DNA of 64,000 nucleotides from Bog-473 sp963717455 (lineage in GTDB: Bacteria > Actinomycetota > Acidimicrobiia > Acidimicrobiales > RAAP-2), in assembly GCA_963717455.1 (NCBI GenBank), contig OY970336.1:2604001-2668000 (forward strand), read 5' to 3'. Shown here piece after piece: positions 51,501-59,999 of this stretch. A program made the position numbers and the translations under genes. The notes beneath the pieces were generated by a model. It was not told the DNA's origin. It did not search any database and saw only the letters and a list, made by a program, of their open reading frames with translations. Numbering within the stretch: position 1 is the stretch's first letter; the number at the start of each line of letters is the position of its first letter.

Positions 51501-52513
51501 GCTCGTAGGGCAAGAGTCCCCAGCACGGCGGCGAAGAGCGCCAGCGCCCCGACCTCGGGTAACACCGCCACCAGCCCGGCGTGGTGGTAGATCAGCTTCA
51601 CGAAGGCATCCATGGCCCACGCCTGCGGCACCACGTGGCCCACGGCGCGCACGACGGGTCCCACGACGTCGAGCGGGTACATGCAGCCGCCCAGCATGCC
51701 GCCCACGATGCCGAGCACCACGGCCAGCGATATCGCCTGCTCCTCGGTGCGCGAGCGCATGCTCACGAGCGCGGCGGCGCCGGAATAGGCGAGCGACAGG
51801 GTGGCGAGCACCAAGAACACCCCGGCCGGGTCGCCCCAGTGCACACCGAAGATCAGGCGGCCGACGAGGAGCAGGCCCGCCGACTGCGCGACGGCGACGC
51901 ACAAGCTGGTCGCCACCAGTGCCGCCACCACCGTCGGCCGCCGGACCGGGGCCGCCGCCAGGCGGCGCATGACCCCGAGGCGACGCGACTCGACCACGCC
52001 CGACGCGAGCAGCAGCACGGTGATGCCGAGGAACAGAACGAGGTCGGCCGGCGCCACGTAGGAGAACGGGCTGAGCGCGGCCGGCAGGTCGGTGTGGGCC
52101 AGCGTGACATCGGTCACACGCGTACGGGTGCCTTCCGCTGTGATGAGGTCGAGCAGGGCGACCACGTCGGTGCGCGCCTGCACCGCGCTCGTCGATGCGG
52201 ACTCGCTCACGAAGTCGACCCGCACCGTCCCCGGCGCGGCCGGCAGCGAGACCAGCCCGGCCACGACCCGTCCCCGCAGGATGTCGTCGCTCAGTTGCGC
52301 CCGGTCGGGCTCGAGCCGCACCTTGAGGTCGCCGGTGTGCGCCACGAGCTGGAGCAGTCGCGCTGAGGGGTGCACGAGGCCGACCGGCTCCTTGGGGCTC
52401 CCGGCCAGGAGGCCCGTGACGAGGATGAAGAGGACCGGGAAGACCGTGGCCACGAAGAGGTAGCGCCGGTCGCCGGTGGCCCGGCGCAGGTTGACCCGCA
52501 CGATGGGGATCAC
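51470..52513 (-). CDS. ABC-2-type permease A
   Basis: 347 aa. GTG 52513 overlaps the stop of permease B (GTGA). N-terminal VNLRRATGDRRYLFVATVFPVLFILVTGLL, a large extracellular loop (residues ~40-170), then five to six helices with the signature ESRRLGVMRRLAAAPVRRPTVVAALV and GIVGGMLGGCMYPLDVVGPVVRAVGHVVPQAWAMDAF. It belongs to the ABC-2 (YhgE/DrrB-like) membrane family exporting drugs, lipids or polymers. No ATPase gene accompanies the two permeases in this window. Confidence 0.87.
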   Translation of the reverse strand: MIPIVRVNLRRATGDRRYLFVATVFPVLFILVTGLLAGSPKEPVGLVHPSARLLQLVAHTGDLKVRLEPDRAQLSDDILRGRVVAGLVSLPAAPGTVRVDFVSESASTSAVQARTDVVALLDLITAEGTRTRVTDVTLAHTDLPAALSPFSYVAPADLVLFLGITVLLLASGVVESRRLGVMRRLAAAPVRRPTVVAALVATSLCVAVAQSAGLLLVGRLIFGVHWGDPAGVFLVLATLSLAYSGAAALVSMRSRTEEQAISLAVVLGIVGGMLGGCMYPLDVVGPVVRAVGHVVPQAWAMDAFVKLIYHHAGLVAVLPEVGALALFAAVLGTLALRAYAWTVYSPG

Positions 52514-53580
52514 GGCGTCAGCATCCGGCGCACACGGGACAGGGCCAGGCCGACCGTGACGAGGGCGATCAGGCACAGCACGAGGAACGGGCCCACGACC
52601 GACGAGGCCGGGTCACCGAGCAGCGCCAGGCGGCCGAACCCGACCAGCGCCCAGCCGTTCGGCGTGCCGAGGCTGAGCACCTGGAGCGCCTCGGGCAGCG
52701 CTCCGGGCGGGAGCAAGTTGCCCCCGAGGAGCGCCAGCACGAGGCCAACCACCAGCGAGGCGGCGAACGCCTCCTGCGGGGAGCGGGCGAACGAGGTCAC
52801 GAAGGCGCCCAGCCCGCACGTCGCCGCGGTGGCGCCGACGCACATCATGAGCACGCCGAGCGGGTCGCCCCAGCGCGCGCCGAACACGGCCACCGTCACG
52901 CCCCAGACGATCAGGATGGAGGTGAGCCCCGTGAGGGCGATGGCGAGCAGCTTGCCCCACACGATGGCGCTCGCCCTTATGGGAGCCGCCGCCAGACGGG
53001 CCAGCGTGCCCATAGCCCGCTCCATCATCAGCGAGCGCATGCCGAGGCCGCTGCCGATGAAGAGGAAGACCACGGCGATCGACGGTGCGAAGTAGTCGAG
53101 CACGGCCTTGCCGCCGTTGCCGAGCGTGCTGGCGGACACGGAGATGGCAGCGACATCGCTGGCCGCCCCGTGCTGCAGGCGGCCGGCGTACAGCCGGCTG
53201 GCCAGCCCGGCCGCCACTGCCTCGGCCACCTCCTGCCCGATCAGCGCGTCGGCGCGGTCGACCACGTCGAAGCCGGGCGAGGGGGTGCCGCCGGGCGCGA
53301 CCATCGGGATGAGCAGGTCCGAGAGGCTCGTGCGGGCCGGCGAGACCACGACGCCCGCGGCCAACGTCCCGTCCGCCACCCGGCGCCTGAGGTCGGCCGC
53401 GCTCGGGACGAGGCGGACCACGACGTTGTCGGGGAGCTGGCTGGCGTGCACGGCGGCGCGCACGAGTGCCGGCGGCGCGCCGGAGACGCCGATCGGCAGC
53501 GTGCCCGTGGTGGCGTTGCCGGCGAAGGCGAACCCGAGGACGGCGGCGATGGCGAGCGGCGCCACCAGGCAGGTGATCAC
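52510..53580 (-). CDS. ABC-2-type permease B
   Basis: 356 aa from GTG 53580. Sequence upstream in the same frame (RRLIGAITVNELRRRVRDRSA-like) resembles the conserved cytoplasmic start of ABC-2 permeases, but no ATG/GTG/TTG is found there; the true start may be non-canonical or a base may be missing. Same plan as permease A: first helix CLVAPLAIAAVLGFAFAG, a long outer loop, then SIAVVFLFIGSGLGMRSLMMERAMGTLARLAAAPIRASAIVWGKLLAI and a final LVGLVLALLGGNLLPPGALPEALQVLSLGTPNGWALVGF. Probably forms a heterodimer with permease A. Confidence 0.86.
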   Translation of the reverse strand: MITCLVAPLAIAAVLGFAFAGNATTGTLPIGVSGAPPALVRAAVHASQLPDNVVVRLVPSAADLRRRVADGTLAAGVVVSPARTSLSDLLIPMVAPGGTPSPGFDVVDRADALIGQEVAEAVAAGLASRLYAGRLQHGAASDVAAISVSASTLGNGGKAVLDYFAPSIAVVFLFIGSGLGMRSLMMERAMGTLARLAAAPIRASAIVWGKLLAIALTGLTSILIVWGVTVAVFGARWGDPLGVLMMCVGATAATCGLGAFVTSFARSPQEAFAASLVVGLVLALLGGNLLPPGALPEALQVLSLGTPNGWALVGFGRLALLGDPASSVVGPFLVLCLIALVTVGLALSRVRRMLTP

Positions 53581-53696
53581 CGCCGAGCGATCACGGACCC
53601 GCCGGCGCAGCTCGTTGACGGTGATGGCGCCGATCAGCCGCTGCGCCCCTCGACGTCGCGCCCTGACCGCACGGGGCCAAACTAGCTTTGGCCGCG

Positions 53697-54158
53697 GTGA
53701 TCGCGCTGGAGCCCGTGGGCGTCGTACTGGGAGGCCGTACCGACACGGTCGACGACGACTGGGGCGGCGTGGAGGCGGTCATCCGTCTCGACGGCGAGCG
53801 CTTCGGCATCGACGCCGTGGCGGGACTCGCCGAGTTCTCCCATCTCGTGGTCGTGTTCCAGTTCCACCTGGTCGACCAGTCCGAGGTGCAGACCGGGTCG
53901 CGGCGGCCGCGGGGCAACCCGGACTGGCCCGAGGTCGGGATGTTCGCCCAGCGGGCCAAGATGCGCCCCAACCGCCTCGGGGTCTCCACCTGCGTGCTGG
54001 TGCGGGTGAGCGGGCTCGACCTGCACGTGCGCGGGCTCGATGCCGTCGACGGCACGCCCGTCTTCGACGTCAAGCCGTACGTGCGCGAGTTCGAGCCCGA
54101 CGACGCCGACGTCCGTCAGCCGGCCTGGGTCAGCGAGCTGATGCAGGGGTACTACTGA
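53697..54158 (+). CDS. TsaA/TrmO-like SAM-dependent methyltransferase
   Basis: 153 aa from GTG 53697 (reads IALEPVGVVLGGRTDTVDDDWGG); a TTG 9 bases upstream is possible. Beta-barrel family signatures: GIDAVAGLAEFSHLVVVFQFHL, VGMFAQRAKMRPNRLGVSTCVLVRV and LDAVDGTPVFDVKPYVREFEP. In Escherichia coli the family member TrmO methylates N6-threonylcarbamoyladenosine at position 37 of tRNA-Thr. Actinobacterial members like this one are often annotated only as SAM-dependent methyltransferase, so tRNA specificity is inferred. Divergent from the ABC permeases. Confidence 0.87.
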   Translation: MIALEPVGVVLGGRTDTVDDDWGGVEAVIRLDGERFGIDAVAGLAEFSHLVVVFQFHLVDQSEVQTGSRRPRGNPDWPEVGMFAQRAKMRPNRLGVSTCVLVRVSGLDLHVRGLDAVDGTPVFDVKPYVREFEPDDADVRQPAWVSELMQGYY

Positions 54159-54208
54159 GGGGGCGATGCCGGGGCAGCCTGATGAACCGGGGCGTGTTCC
54201 ACATCAGG

Positions 54209-55228
54209 TCACTGCGGTGGCACCTGCCAGTCGGTCAGGCCGTTGCTCCGCGCCATGCCGATGCGGGCATGGCCCCAGCCGCCGAAGTGCGTCAGTTCGG
54301 TGCTGCCGGCGTAGGTGAGGTAGTCCTCACCCTGCGGCCCGACGCAGAGGAAGGCCGAGTTGGCGTGCTCGAAGGTGACGCTCGAGACCCCGGTGCCCGT
54401 GTTGAAGGACTGGGTCGGTACCATCAGCTGCCGGCCGTCGTCCCAGTGGAGCCAGGTCGACGGTACGGACGGATCTCCCTGGCCCAGGGTGAAGATGAAG
54501 GGCTGGTCGAGGGTGTTCGACGTCGCCACGAGCCGCCATGCACCGCCTGCGGTCACGAACTCGTAGTTCTCGACGGTGTCGTTGTAGACCTCGATGTCGG
54601 GCTCGCCGACGAGGCGGAACGTTCCCCCAAGGGTGGGAGCCCAGGCGATCTCGAAGTGCTGTTCCGTCGTTCCGGCCTTGAACCCCAGGATCACGCCGTT
54701 GCCGGTGAACGCCAGGGCTCCGTCGATCATCCGGGGCGCCAGTCCGTGCCCGAGGGGGTGGGCACGGGACCACGAGCTCAACGAGGCACCGCCGCTTGTG
54801 CGGTACTCCAGACCGGACGGAGTCTGATAGGTGACGATGAACGTGCCCGAAGGAGATCGGACGATGTCGGGTGACGCAGCATTTTGGGCGATGACCCGTG
54901 GCGACGTCCAACGCCGCAGGTCCGGGCTTGATGAGATCGCGACGCTGAAGCGGACATGGGGACCCGAGCGGGTCTCCATCATGTCGCTGTAGAGCATGTG
55001 CCAGGCGCCACCGGACCACTGCAGCGCTTGGTCCTTCACACCGATCGCCGGGAACGAAAGGATCGGGTTGCGCAGGGCGGTCCATTCGATGGCGTGCGGC
55101 GGTGGCCCGACGATGCAATCGTGGTCCTGTCCGGGCGGAACGGTGACGGCCGCTCCGCTCCCATCGGCGGGTGTGATCAAGGTCACCAGCACCGCGCCGG
55201 CGACCACGAGCATCCGCACGCGGAGCAC
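54209..55228 (-). CDS. secreted beta-propeller (GH43/GH32-like fold) protein
   Basis: 339 aa, ATG 55228. Signal peptide MLRVRMLVVAGAVLVTLITPADGSGA. The rest contains repeated propeller-like strands: GVKDQALQWSGGAWHMLYSDMME, VRFSVAISSSPDLRRWTSPRVI, SPDIVRSPSGTFIVTYQTPSG, GALAFTGNGVILGFKAGTTEQHFEIAWAPTLGGTFRLVG and NYEFVTAGGAWRLVATSN. These resemble five-bladed glycosidase propellers, with Asp in SPDIVR and Glu in VENYEF as possible active residues. The substrate is unknown. Divergent from the MBL gene at 55339. Confidence 0.75.
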   Translation of the reverse strand: MLRVRMLVVAGAVLVTLITPADGSGAAVTVPPGQDHDCIVGPPPHAIEWTALRNPILSFPAIGVKDQALQWSGGAWHMLYSDMMETRSGPHVRFSVAISSSPDLRRWTSPRVIAQNAASPDIVRSPSGTFIVTYQTPSGLEYRTSGGASLSSWSRAHPLGHGLAPRMIDGALAFTGNGVILGFKAGTTEQHFEIAWAPTLGGTFRLVGEPDIEVYNDTVENYEFVTAGGAWRLVATSNTLDQPFIFTLGQGDPSVPSTWLHWDDGRQLMVPTQSFNTGTGVSSVTFEHANSAFLCVGPQGEDYLTYAGSTELTHFGGWGHARIGMARSNGLTDWQVPPQ

Positions 55229-55338
55229 CCTACCGGGGCGCTTCAGCAGGGAGCTCTCTCGATGAACACGAGAGCGATCAGTCGACTCCTCCGCCCGTCA
55301 CCGGAGACGTACCCACCGCCGCACTATCGTCGGCTGGC

Positions 55339-56154
55339 GTGCAGATCGGGGACGTCACGATCGAAGGCGTGTCGGACGGCAGCCTCTCGGCGCCCCCGAC
55401 GCTCATGTTCAACAAGACCGATCAGGACTGGCTCCAGCACTCGCAGTTCCTGGACGAGGACGGCATGCTGCCCATCGACATGGGTGGCTTCCTCGTGCGG
55501 ACGGGGGACCGGGTGGTGCTGGTCGACACCGGGATCGGTCCCCGCTCCGACCCGGTGCGGACCGGACGGTTCATGGAGAGCCTGTCCGGCCTGGGTGTCC
55601 GGCCGGACGAGGTCACCGACGTGGTGCTCACGCACCTCCACTTCGACCACCTCGGGTGGGCCAGCGACGGGGAGCGTCGTGTGTTCGGCAACGCCACCTA
55701 CCGGTGCCACGAGGCGGACTGGGAGTTCTTCATGGGCGCCACGCCCTACGACGACAGCCTCGCCGTCTCGTTGATGGGTGGCCGGACGTCGTCGGAGCTG
55801 CTCCCCCCGATCGCCGACCGCCTCGAGACGTGGAGCGGCGACGGGACCGTCCTCCCGGGTGTGGACGTGCGCGGGGCTCCCGGCCACACGCCGGGCAGCA
55901 CGGTCGTCGTGATCTCGTCGGGGACCGATCGCGCCATGCTCCTGGGTGACGTCGTCCATTGTCCGGCCGAGCTGCTCAGCGACGACTGGGAGATGATCGG
56001 CGACGTCGACAAGCAGCTGGCCCAGCGCTCACGCGAGGCCGTGGCCCGGGAGCTCGAGGGCTCGGACATCCCGGCGGCAGCGACCCACTTCCCGGGGCTC
56101 CAGTTCGGCCGCCTCCTCGCGGCCGACGGCCGTCGCCACTGGACGTTCGGGTGA
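55339..56154 (+). CDS. metallo-beta-lactamase-fold hydrolase
   Basis: 271 aa from GTG 55339 (reads QIGDVTIEGVSDGSLSAPPTLMF). The metal motif is VVLTHLHFDHLGWASDGE (HxHxDH), with further ligands in VRGAPGHTPGSTVVVISSG (His) and MLLGDVVHCPAELLSDDWEM (Asp), and ATHFPGLQFGRL near the end. This is the AHL-lactonase/quinolone-type branch of the superfamily with an N-terminal GGFLVRTGDRVVLVDTGIG. It probably hydrolyses a lactone or ester; the substrate is unknown. Intact, unlike the MBL gene at 36489. Confidence 0.9.
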   Translation: MQIGDVTIEGVSDGSLSAPPTLMFNKTDQDWLQHSQFLDEDGMLPIDMGGFLVRTGDRVVLVDTGIGPRSDPVRTGRFMESLSGLGVRPDEVTDVVLTHLHFDHLGWASDGERRVFGNATYRCHEADWEFFMGATPYDDSLAVSLMGGRTSSELLPPIADRLETWSGDGTVLPGVDVRGAPGHTPGSTVVVISSGTDRAMLLGDVVHCPAELLSDDWEMIGDVDKQLAQRSREAVARELEGSDIPAAATHFPGLQFGRLLAADGRRHWTFG

Positions 56155-56335
56155 GCATGGCGGGCCCTCGAGGTGAGCCGCCCGCCCGCCGACACATGCC
56201 CGCAGCCCCGCGCAGGAGCCAGAAGCCGCTCGGTGCCCTCGGGCGGTTCCGGGTGACCGGGTCGCGGCGCGTGACGAGGGGGCGGGACTGATCGCCGTCA
56301 TCCAGCGCGTTGCCATCGGCCTTTGCGCGCTCGTC

Positions 56336-58588
56336 GTGCTCGCCGCGGCATGGCCACCGCCGTCTGCCTCCGCCTCCCTCTCCGTTGCCTCTCTTCCGTT
56401 CCCGGGCCACGGCTCCATCGGGGAGGCGTACGTCGTGGGTGCCCCGGCCGGCGCCCGGCTGACGCTGCTCGACGCGGCCGGCGTCACCGTCGGGTCCGGC
56501 GTGGTCGACCGCCTCGGCAGTCTCATCGTGCGCAACCTCACGCCGGGGACCGGGTTCCACTTCGAAGAGGGCACGGGAGCGAGCACCCGCCGCACCGCTC
56601 CCTTCACGGTGCTCTCGACGCGGTCGACCCCGAGCCCGTCCTTCTACTCCTCCCAGCATCTCCACGCCGGGCTCAACTACGTGCGGATGCGCGACGGGGT
56701 CCTGCTGGCAGCCACCGTGCGCCTCCCGCCGGGCAAGACCCTGGCCGACGGCCCGTTCCCGACGGTGATCGAGTACTCCGGCTACGCAGTGGCTGGCCCG
56801 CACAGCCTGATCAGCGCCTTGGAGGGTGGCGGCGGAACGAAGGACCCCCTCCTCCCCGACACCTCGACCGTGGTCGGCTCGGTCATCGCCCCACTCCTCG
56901 GCTTCGCGACCGTGAGCCTCCAGATGCGGGGAACCGGCTGCTCGGGCGGGGCCTTCGACCTGTTCGGCCTGCCGTCGGACTACGACGGCTACGACGCGGT
57001 GCAGACGGTCGGGGCGCAACCATGGGTCCTGCACCACAAGGTCGGCATGGTCGGGATCTCCTACTCGGGCTTCTCACAGCTCGTGGTGGCGGGCACGGAC
57101 CCCCCGGACCTGGCCGCCATCACGCCGCTCAGCCCGACCGACGACCTGTACTCCACCGGGTATCCCGGTGGGATGTACAACGCCGGGTTCGCCGCCAGCT
57201 GGGTGGCGCAGCGCGTCTCGGACGCGCAGCCTGCACCGGGGGGCGGCCAGCCGTGGGCGGCGGCCGAGATCGCCACGGGGGACACGACCTGTCTGGCCAA
57301 CCAGCGCCTGCACGCACAGGCTCAGAGCCTCGCATCGCTCGTGAGCCCCGACCTGGCCCGGACACCGGCACTGTTCGACCAGCGTTCGCCCCGGGTGTGG
57401 GCCTCGCACATCACGGTGCCGGTGTTCTTGGTGGGTGCGCTCGAAGACGAAGAAGTGGGACCGCAGTGGCCCGCCCTCATCACCGCCCTCGAGCGCGACA
57501 AGCACGTCTACGTCACCATCATCAACGGGACCCACACCGACTCTCTCGGTCCCGACACGATCTCGCGCTGGCTGGAGTTCCTCGATCTCTACGTCGCGGG
57601 ACGCGTGCCCAGCCTTTCCCCGACGCTCACGGCGGTCGCACCGACCCTGTACGCGAACCTGACGAGCGGGGCGAAGTCCGTGGCGCCCCCCGCCGTGCGC
57701 TTCACGAACGAGCCCTCGGTCGCCGCGGCGCGAGCCGCCTTCTCGCAGCAGGATCCGCGTGTGCGGGTGCTCTTCGACAACGGCGGCGGCGGCCTGGGCC
57801 CCGGGGCCCTGCAGCCCACCTACGAGTCGGGGTTCTCGTCGTGGCCGCCCGCGGGCACGATCACGAGGTTCGCCCTCGGTGTCGGCGGCACCCTCACCAC
57901 GCGGCCCCCGCCCACTCCGTCCACCGTCGCCTTCCGGCCCGACCCCGCCGTCCGCCCGTCCGACGACCTGCCCTCCTCGGCCAACGCGTGGGCCGCCCAG
58001 CCGCCCTACGACTGGACGCCCGTCCCGGCTGCGAACGGGGTCGCGTTCGAGACCCCCGTCTTCTCCAAGGCGACGACGATCGTCGGACCGGCCAGCCTCA
58101 ATCTCTCCCTGAAGTCGACAGCGCCCGTCACCGATCTGCAGGTGACCGTGACCGAGGTCCGTCCCGGCGACGCGCAGGAGGAGTACGTCACGTCGGGCTT
58201 CCTGCGCAGCAGTGACCGGGCCCTGTCGCGCACATCGACCCCGCTCGATCCCGTCCCGACCTACCTGGCGTCGGATCGCCGCGATCTTCCACCTGGGCGC
58301 TTCACGCTCGTCCGCATACCGGTGGACCCCATCGCCCACACGTTCCGTCTCGGCACCCGGCTGCGCATCGTGATCTCCGCGCCGGGTGGGGATCGCCCGT
58401 CGTGGATCTTCGACACGCCGCCGACGCACGACTCCGTCCTCGATACGGTGGTGCTCGGCGGCAGCGGGGGATCGGCACTGGTGGTCAACGAGGTGTCGGG
58501 GGTCGTGCCGACCGCCGCGCTACCTGCCTGCGGTGCCCTGCGGGGCGAGCCGTGCCGGGCCTACGCCCGCCTCGGCAACCAGCCCTGA
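56336..58588 (+). CDS. secreted CocE/NonD-family X-Pro dipeptidyl-peptidase-like hydrolase
   Basis: 750 aa from GTG 56336, but that start leaves only half a signal peptide. The in-frame CTG at 56288, with GAGGGGG eight bases before, would restore a full one (IAVIQRVAIGLCALVVLAAAW). A small N-terminal beta domain precedes the alpha/beta-hydrolase: RDGVLLAATVRLPPGKTLADGPFPTVIEYSGYA, LQMRGTGCSGGAFDLFG, GMVGISYSGFSQLVVA (Ser nucleophile), VPVFLVGALEDEEVG (Asp) and INGTHTDSLG (His). A C-terminal galactose-binding jelly roll (PPYDWTPVPAANGVAFETPVF...TDLQVTVTEVRPGDAQEEYVTSGFLR) follows. An esterase or acyl-peptidase acting outside the cell. Confidence 0.9.
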   Translation: MLAAAWPPPSASASLSVASLPFPGHGSIGEAYVVGAPAGARLTLLDAAGVTVGSGVVDRLGSLIVRNLTPGTGFHFEEGTGASTRRTAPFTVLSTRSTPSPSFYSSQHLHAGLNYVRMRDGVLLAATVRLPPGKTLADGPFPTVIEYSGYAVAGPHSLISALEGGGGTKDPLLPDTSTVVGSVIAPLLGFATVSLQMRGTGCSGGAFDLFGLPSDYDGYDAVQTVGAQPWVLHHKVGMVGISYSGFSQLVVAGTDPPDLAAITPLSPTDDLYSTGYPGGMYNAGFAASWVAQRVSDAQPAPGGGQPWAAAEIATGDTTCLANQRLHAQAQSLASLVSPDLARTPALFDQRSPRVWASHITVPVFLVGALEDEEVGPQWPALITALERDKHVYVTIINGTHTDSLGPDTISRWLEFLDLYVAGRVPSLSPTLTAVAPTLYANLTSGAKSVAPPAVRFTNEPSVAAARAAFSQQDPRVRVLFDNGGGGLGPGALQPTYESGFSSWPPAGTITRFALGVGGTLTTRPPPTPSTVAFRPDPAVRPSDDLPSSANAWAAQPPYDWTPVPAANGVAFETPVFSKATTIVGPASLNLSLKSTAPVTDLQVTVTEVRPGDAQEEYVTSGFLRSSDRALSRTSTPLDPVPTYLASDRRDLPPGRFTLVRIPVDPIAHTFRLGTRLRIVISAPGGDRPSWIFDTPPTHDSVLDTVVLGGSGGSALVVNEVSGVVPTAALPACGALRGEPCRAYARLGNQP

Positions 58589-58589
58589 C

Positions 58590-59207
58590 TCAGCCGAAGC
58601 TGGGCCGCTGGTCCCGGGTGCGCTTGAGCTCGAAGAAGCCTTCGGTCCCGGTGCAGAGCAACACGCCGTCCCAGAGCCGCCCTGCCGCCTCGCCCTTGGG
58701 GGCCGGGGTGACCACCGGGCCGAAGATCGCCTTCCCGTTGAAGTGGATGATGGGCGTGCCCACGTCGTTGCCTACGGGCTCCATGCCCGCGTGGTGCGAC
58801 GCGGCCAGTGCGTCGTCGTGCTCGGTCGACGTCGCCGCCTCGGCCAACGACGGCGGGAGCCCCACCTCGGCCAACGCCTCGGCCAGCACCGCCTCGATCT
58901 CGCCCTCCTCGCGCCCACGCCGCTCGATGTGCAGGCGCGTGCCCAGCGCCGTGTAGAGCGGGAGCAGGATGTCGGGGCCCTTCAGCTGCTCGGCCGCGAT
59001 GCAGACCCGCACCGGCCCCAGCGCCCGCGTCATGCGCTCCTTGTACTCGGCCGAGAGCTCCTGGCGGCCCTGGTTGAGGATGGCCAGCGACATGACGTGC
59101 CAGCCGGCGCGCACGTCGCGCACCTGTTCGACCTCGAGCATCCAACGCGAGGTGATCCAGGCCCACGGGCACAGGGGGTCGAACCAGAAGTCGGCGGTGT
59201 CGGTCAT
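58590..59207 (-). CDS. DsbA-like thioredoxin-fold protein (Rv2466c/mycothiol-dependent reductase-like)
   Basis: 205 aa, ATG 59207 overlapping the SDR stop (ATGA). It starts TDTADFWFDPLCPWAWITSRWMLEVEQVRDV, whose CPWAW motif with a single Cys matches mycobacterial Rv2466c, a mycothiol-dependent nitroreductase, and 2-hydroxychromene-2-carboxylate isomerase-like proteins. Helical insert ERMTRALGPVRVCIAAEQ; C-terminal VGTPIIHFNGKAIFGPVVTPAPKG, with the cis-Pro-containing GTPII loop. Probably a cytosolic thiol-dependent reductase of actinobacteria. Convergent with the CocE gene (1 bp apart). Confidence 0.86.
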   Translation of the reverse strand: MTDTADFWFDPLCPWAWITSRWMLEVEQVRDVRAGWHVMSLAILNQGRQELSAEYKERMTRALGPVRVCIAAEQLKGPDILLPLYTALGTRLHIERRGREEGEIEAVLAEALAEVGLPPSLAEAATSTEHDDALAASHHAGMEPVGNDVGTPIIHFNGKAIFGPVVTPAPKGEAAGRLWDGVLLCTGTEGFFELKRTRDQRPSFG

Positions 59208-59989
59208 GGGATGCCGTCGTCGACGCGCAGGACGGCGCCTGTCGTGTACGACGAGGCGTCGGTGGCGAAGTACAGGGCGGCGCCCACGATCTCCTCCGAC
59301 TCGCCCGCCCGCTGCAGCGCGTGGGACCGCATGCCCCATTCGACGGTGGAGGGGTCCCAGGCCTTCGAGATGTCGGTCAGGAACGGCCCGGCCATGATGC
59401 AGTTGACCCGCACCGTGGGGCCGAACGCCTTGGCGAAGCCCTCGGTCAGCGTGTTCAGCCCCGCCTTGGCGGCGTCGTAGGGGAGCATGTGCGGGGCGGG
59501 GCGGAGGGAGCCGGTGCTCGAGACGTTGATGATGGATCCACCATACGGGCCGGCCGCCATCCTCGTGCCGACGAGGGCGGTCAGTCGGAAGGGGCCCTTG
59601 AGGTTGACGCCGAGCACCTTGTCCCACAGCTCCTCGCTCACCGCGGTCAGATCGGGGTACAGCGGTGACATCCCGGCGTTGTTCACCAGCACGTCCACCC
59701 GACCGAAGGCGTCGTAGGACTGCTCGACCAGGTCGTCGAGCTCGTCCCAGTGCCCCACGTGGCACGCGACGGGAAGGGCACGCCGGCCCGACGTCTCGAT
59801 CTCGGCGGCGACGGCCCGGCAGTTCTCCATCTTGCGGCTGGCGATCACCACGTCTGCGCCCGCCGCGGCGAAGGCGAGCGCCATGGCCCGCCCGAGCCCC
59901 CGGCTGCCACCCGTCACCAGGGCGACCTTTCCGGCCAGCGGGCCGCCGCTCCCGCCGCCCTCACCCGCCCCGCCCCCGGTCGACCCCAT
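59204..59989 (-). CDS. short-chain dehydrogenase/reductase
   Basis: 261 aa from ATG 59989 (GSTGGGAGEGGGSGGPLAGKVALVTGG); an ATG 9 bases earlier is possible. The Gly/Ser-rich N-terminus is unusual. Cofactor motif TGGSRGLGRAMALAF, NNAG in VLVNNAGMSP, catalytic Ser in INVSSTGSLRPAP, Tyr-x3-Lys in LPYDAAKAGLNTLTEGF, and C-terminal TDASSYTTGAVLRVDDG. A classical NAD(P)-dependent SDR. The substrate is unknown. Co-translated with the thioredoxin-fold gene; 11 bp after the M20 peptidase. Confidence 0.93.
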   Translation of the reverse strand: MGSTGGGAGEGGGSGGPLAGKVALVTGGSRGLGRAMALAFAAAGADVVIASRKMENCRAVAAEIETSGRRALPVACHVGHWDELDDLVEQSYDAFGRVDVLVNNAGMSPLYPDLTAVSEELWDKVLGVNLKGPFRLTALVGTRMAAGPYGGSIINVSSTGSLRPAPHMLPYDAAKAGLNTLTEGFAKAFGPTVRVNCIMAGPFLTDISKAWDPSTVEWGMRSHALQRAGESEEIVGAALYFATDASSYTTGAVLRVDDGIP

Positions 59990-59999
59990 GCGCCGCAAG

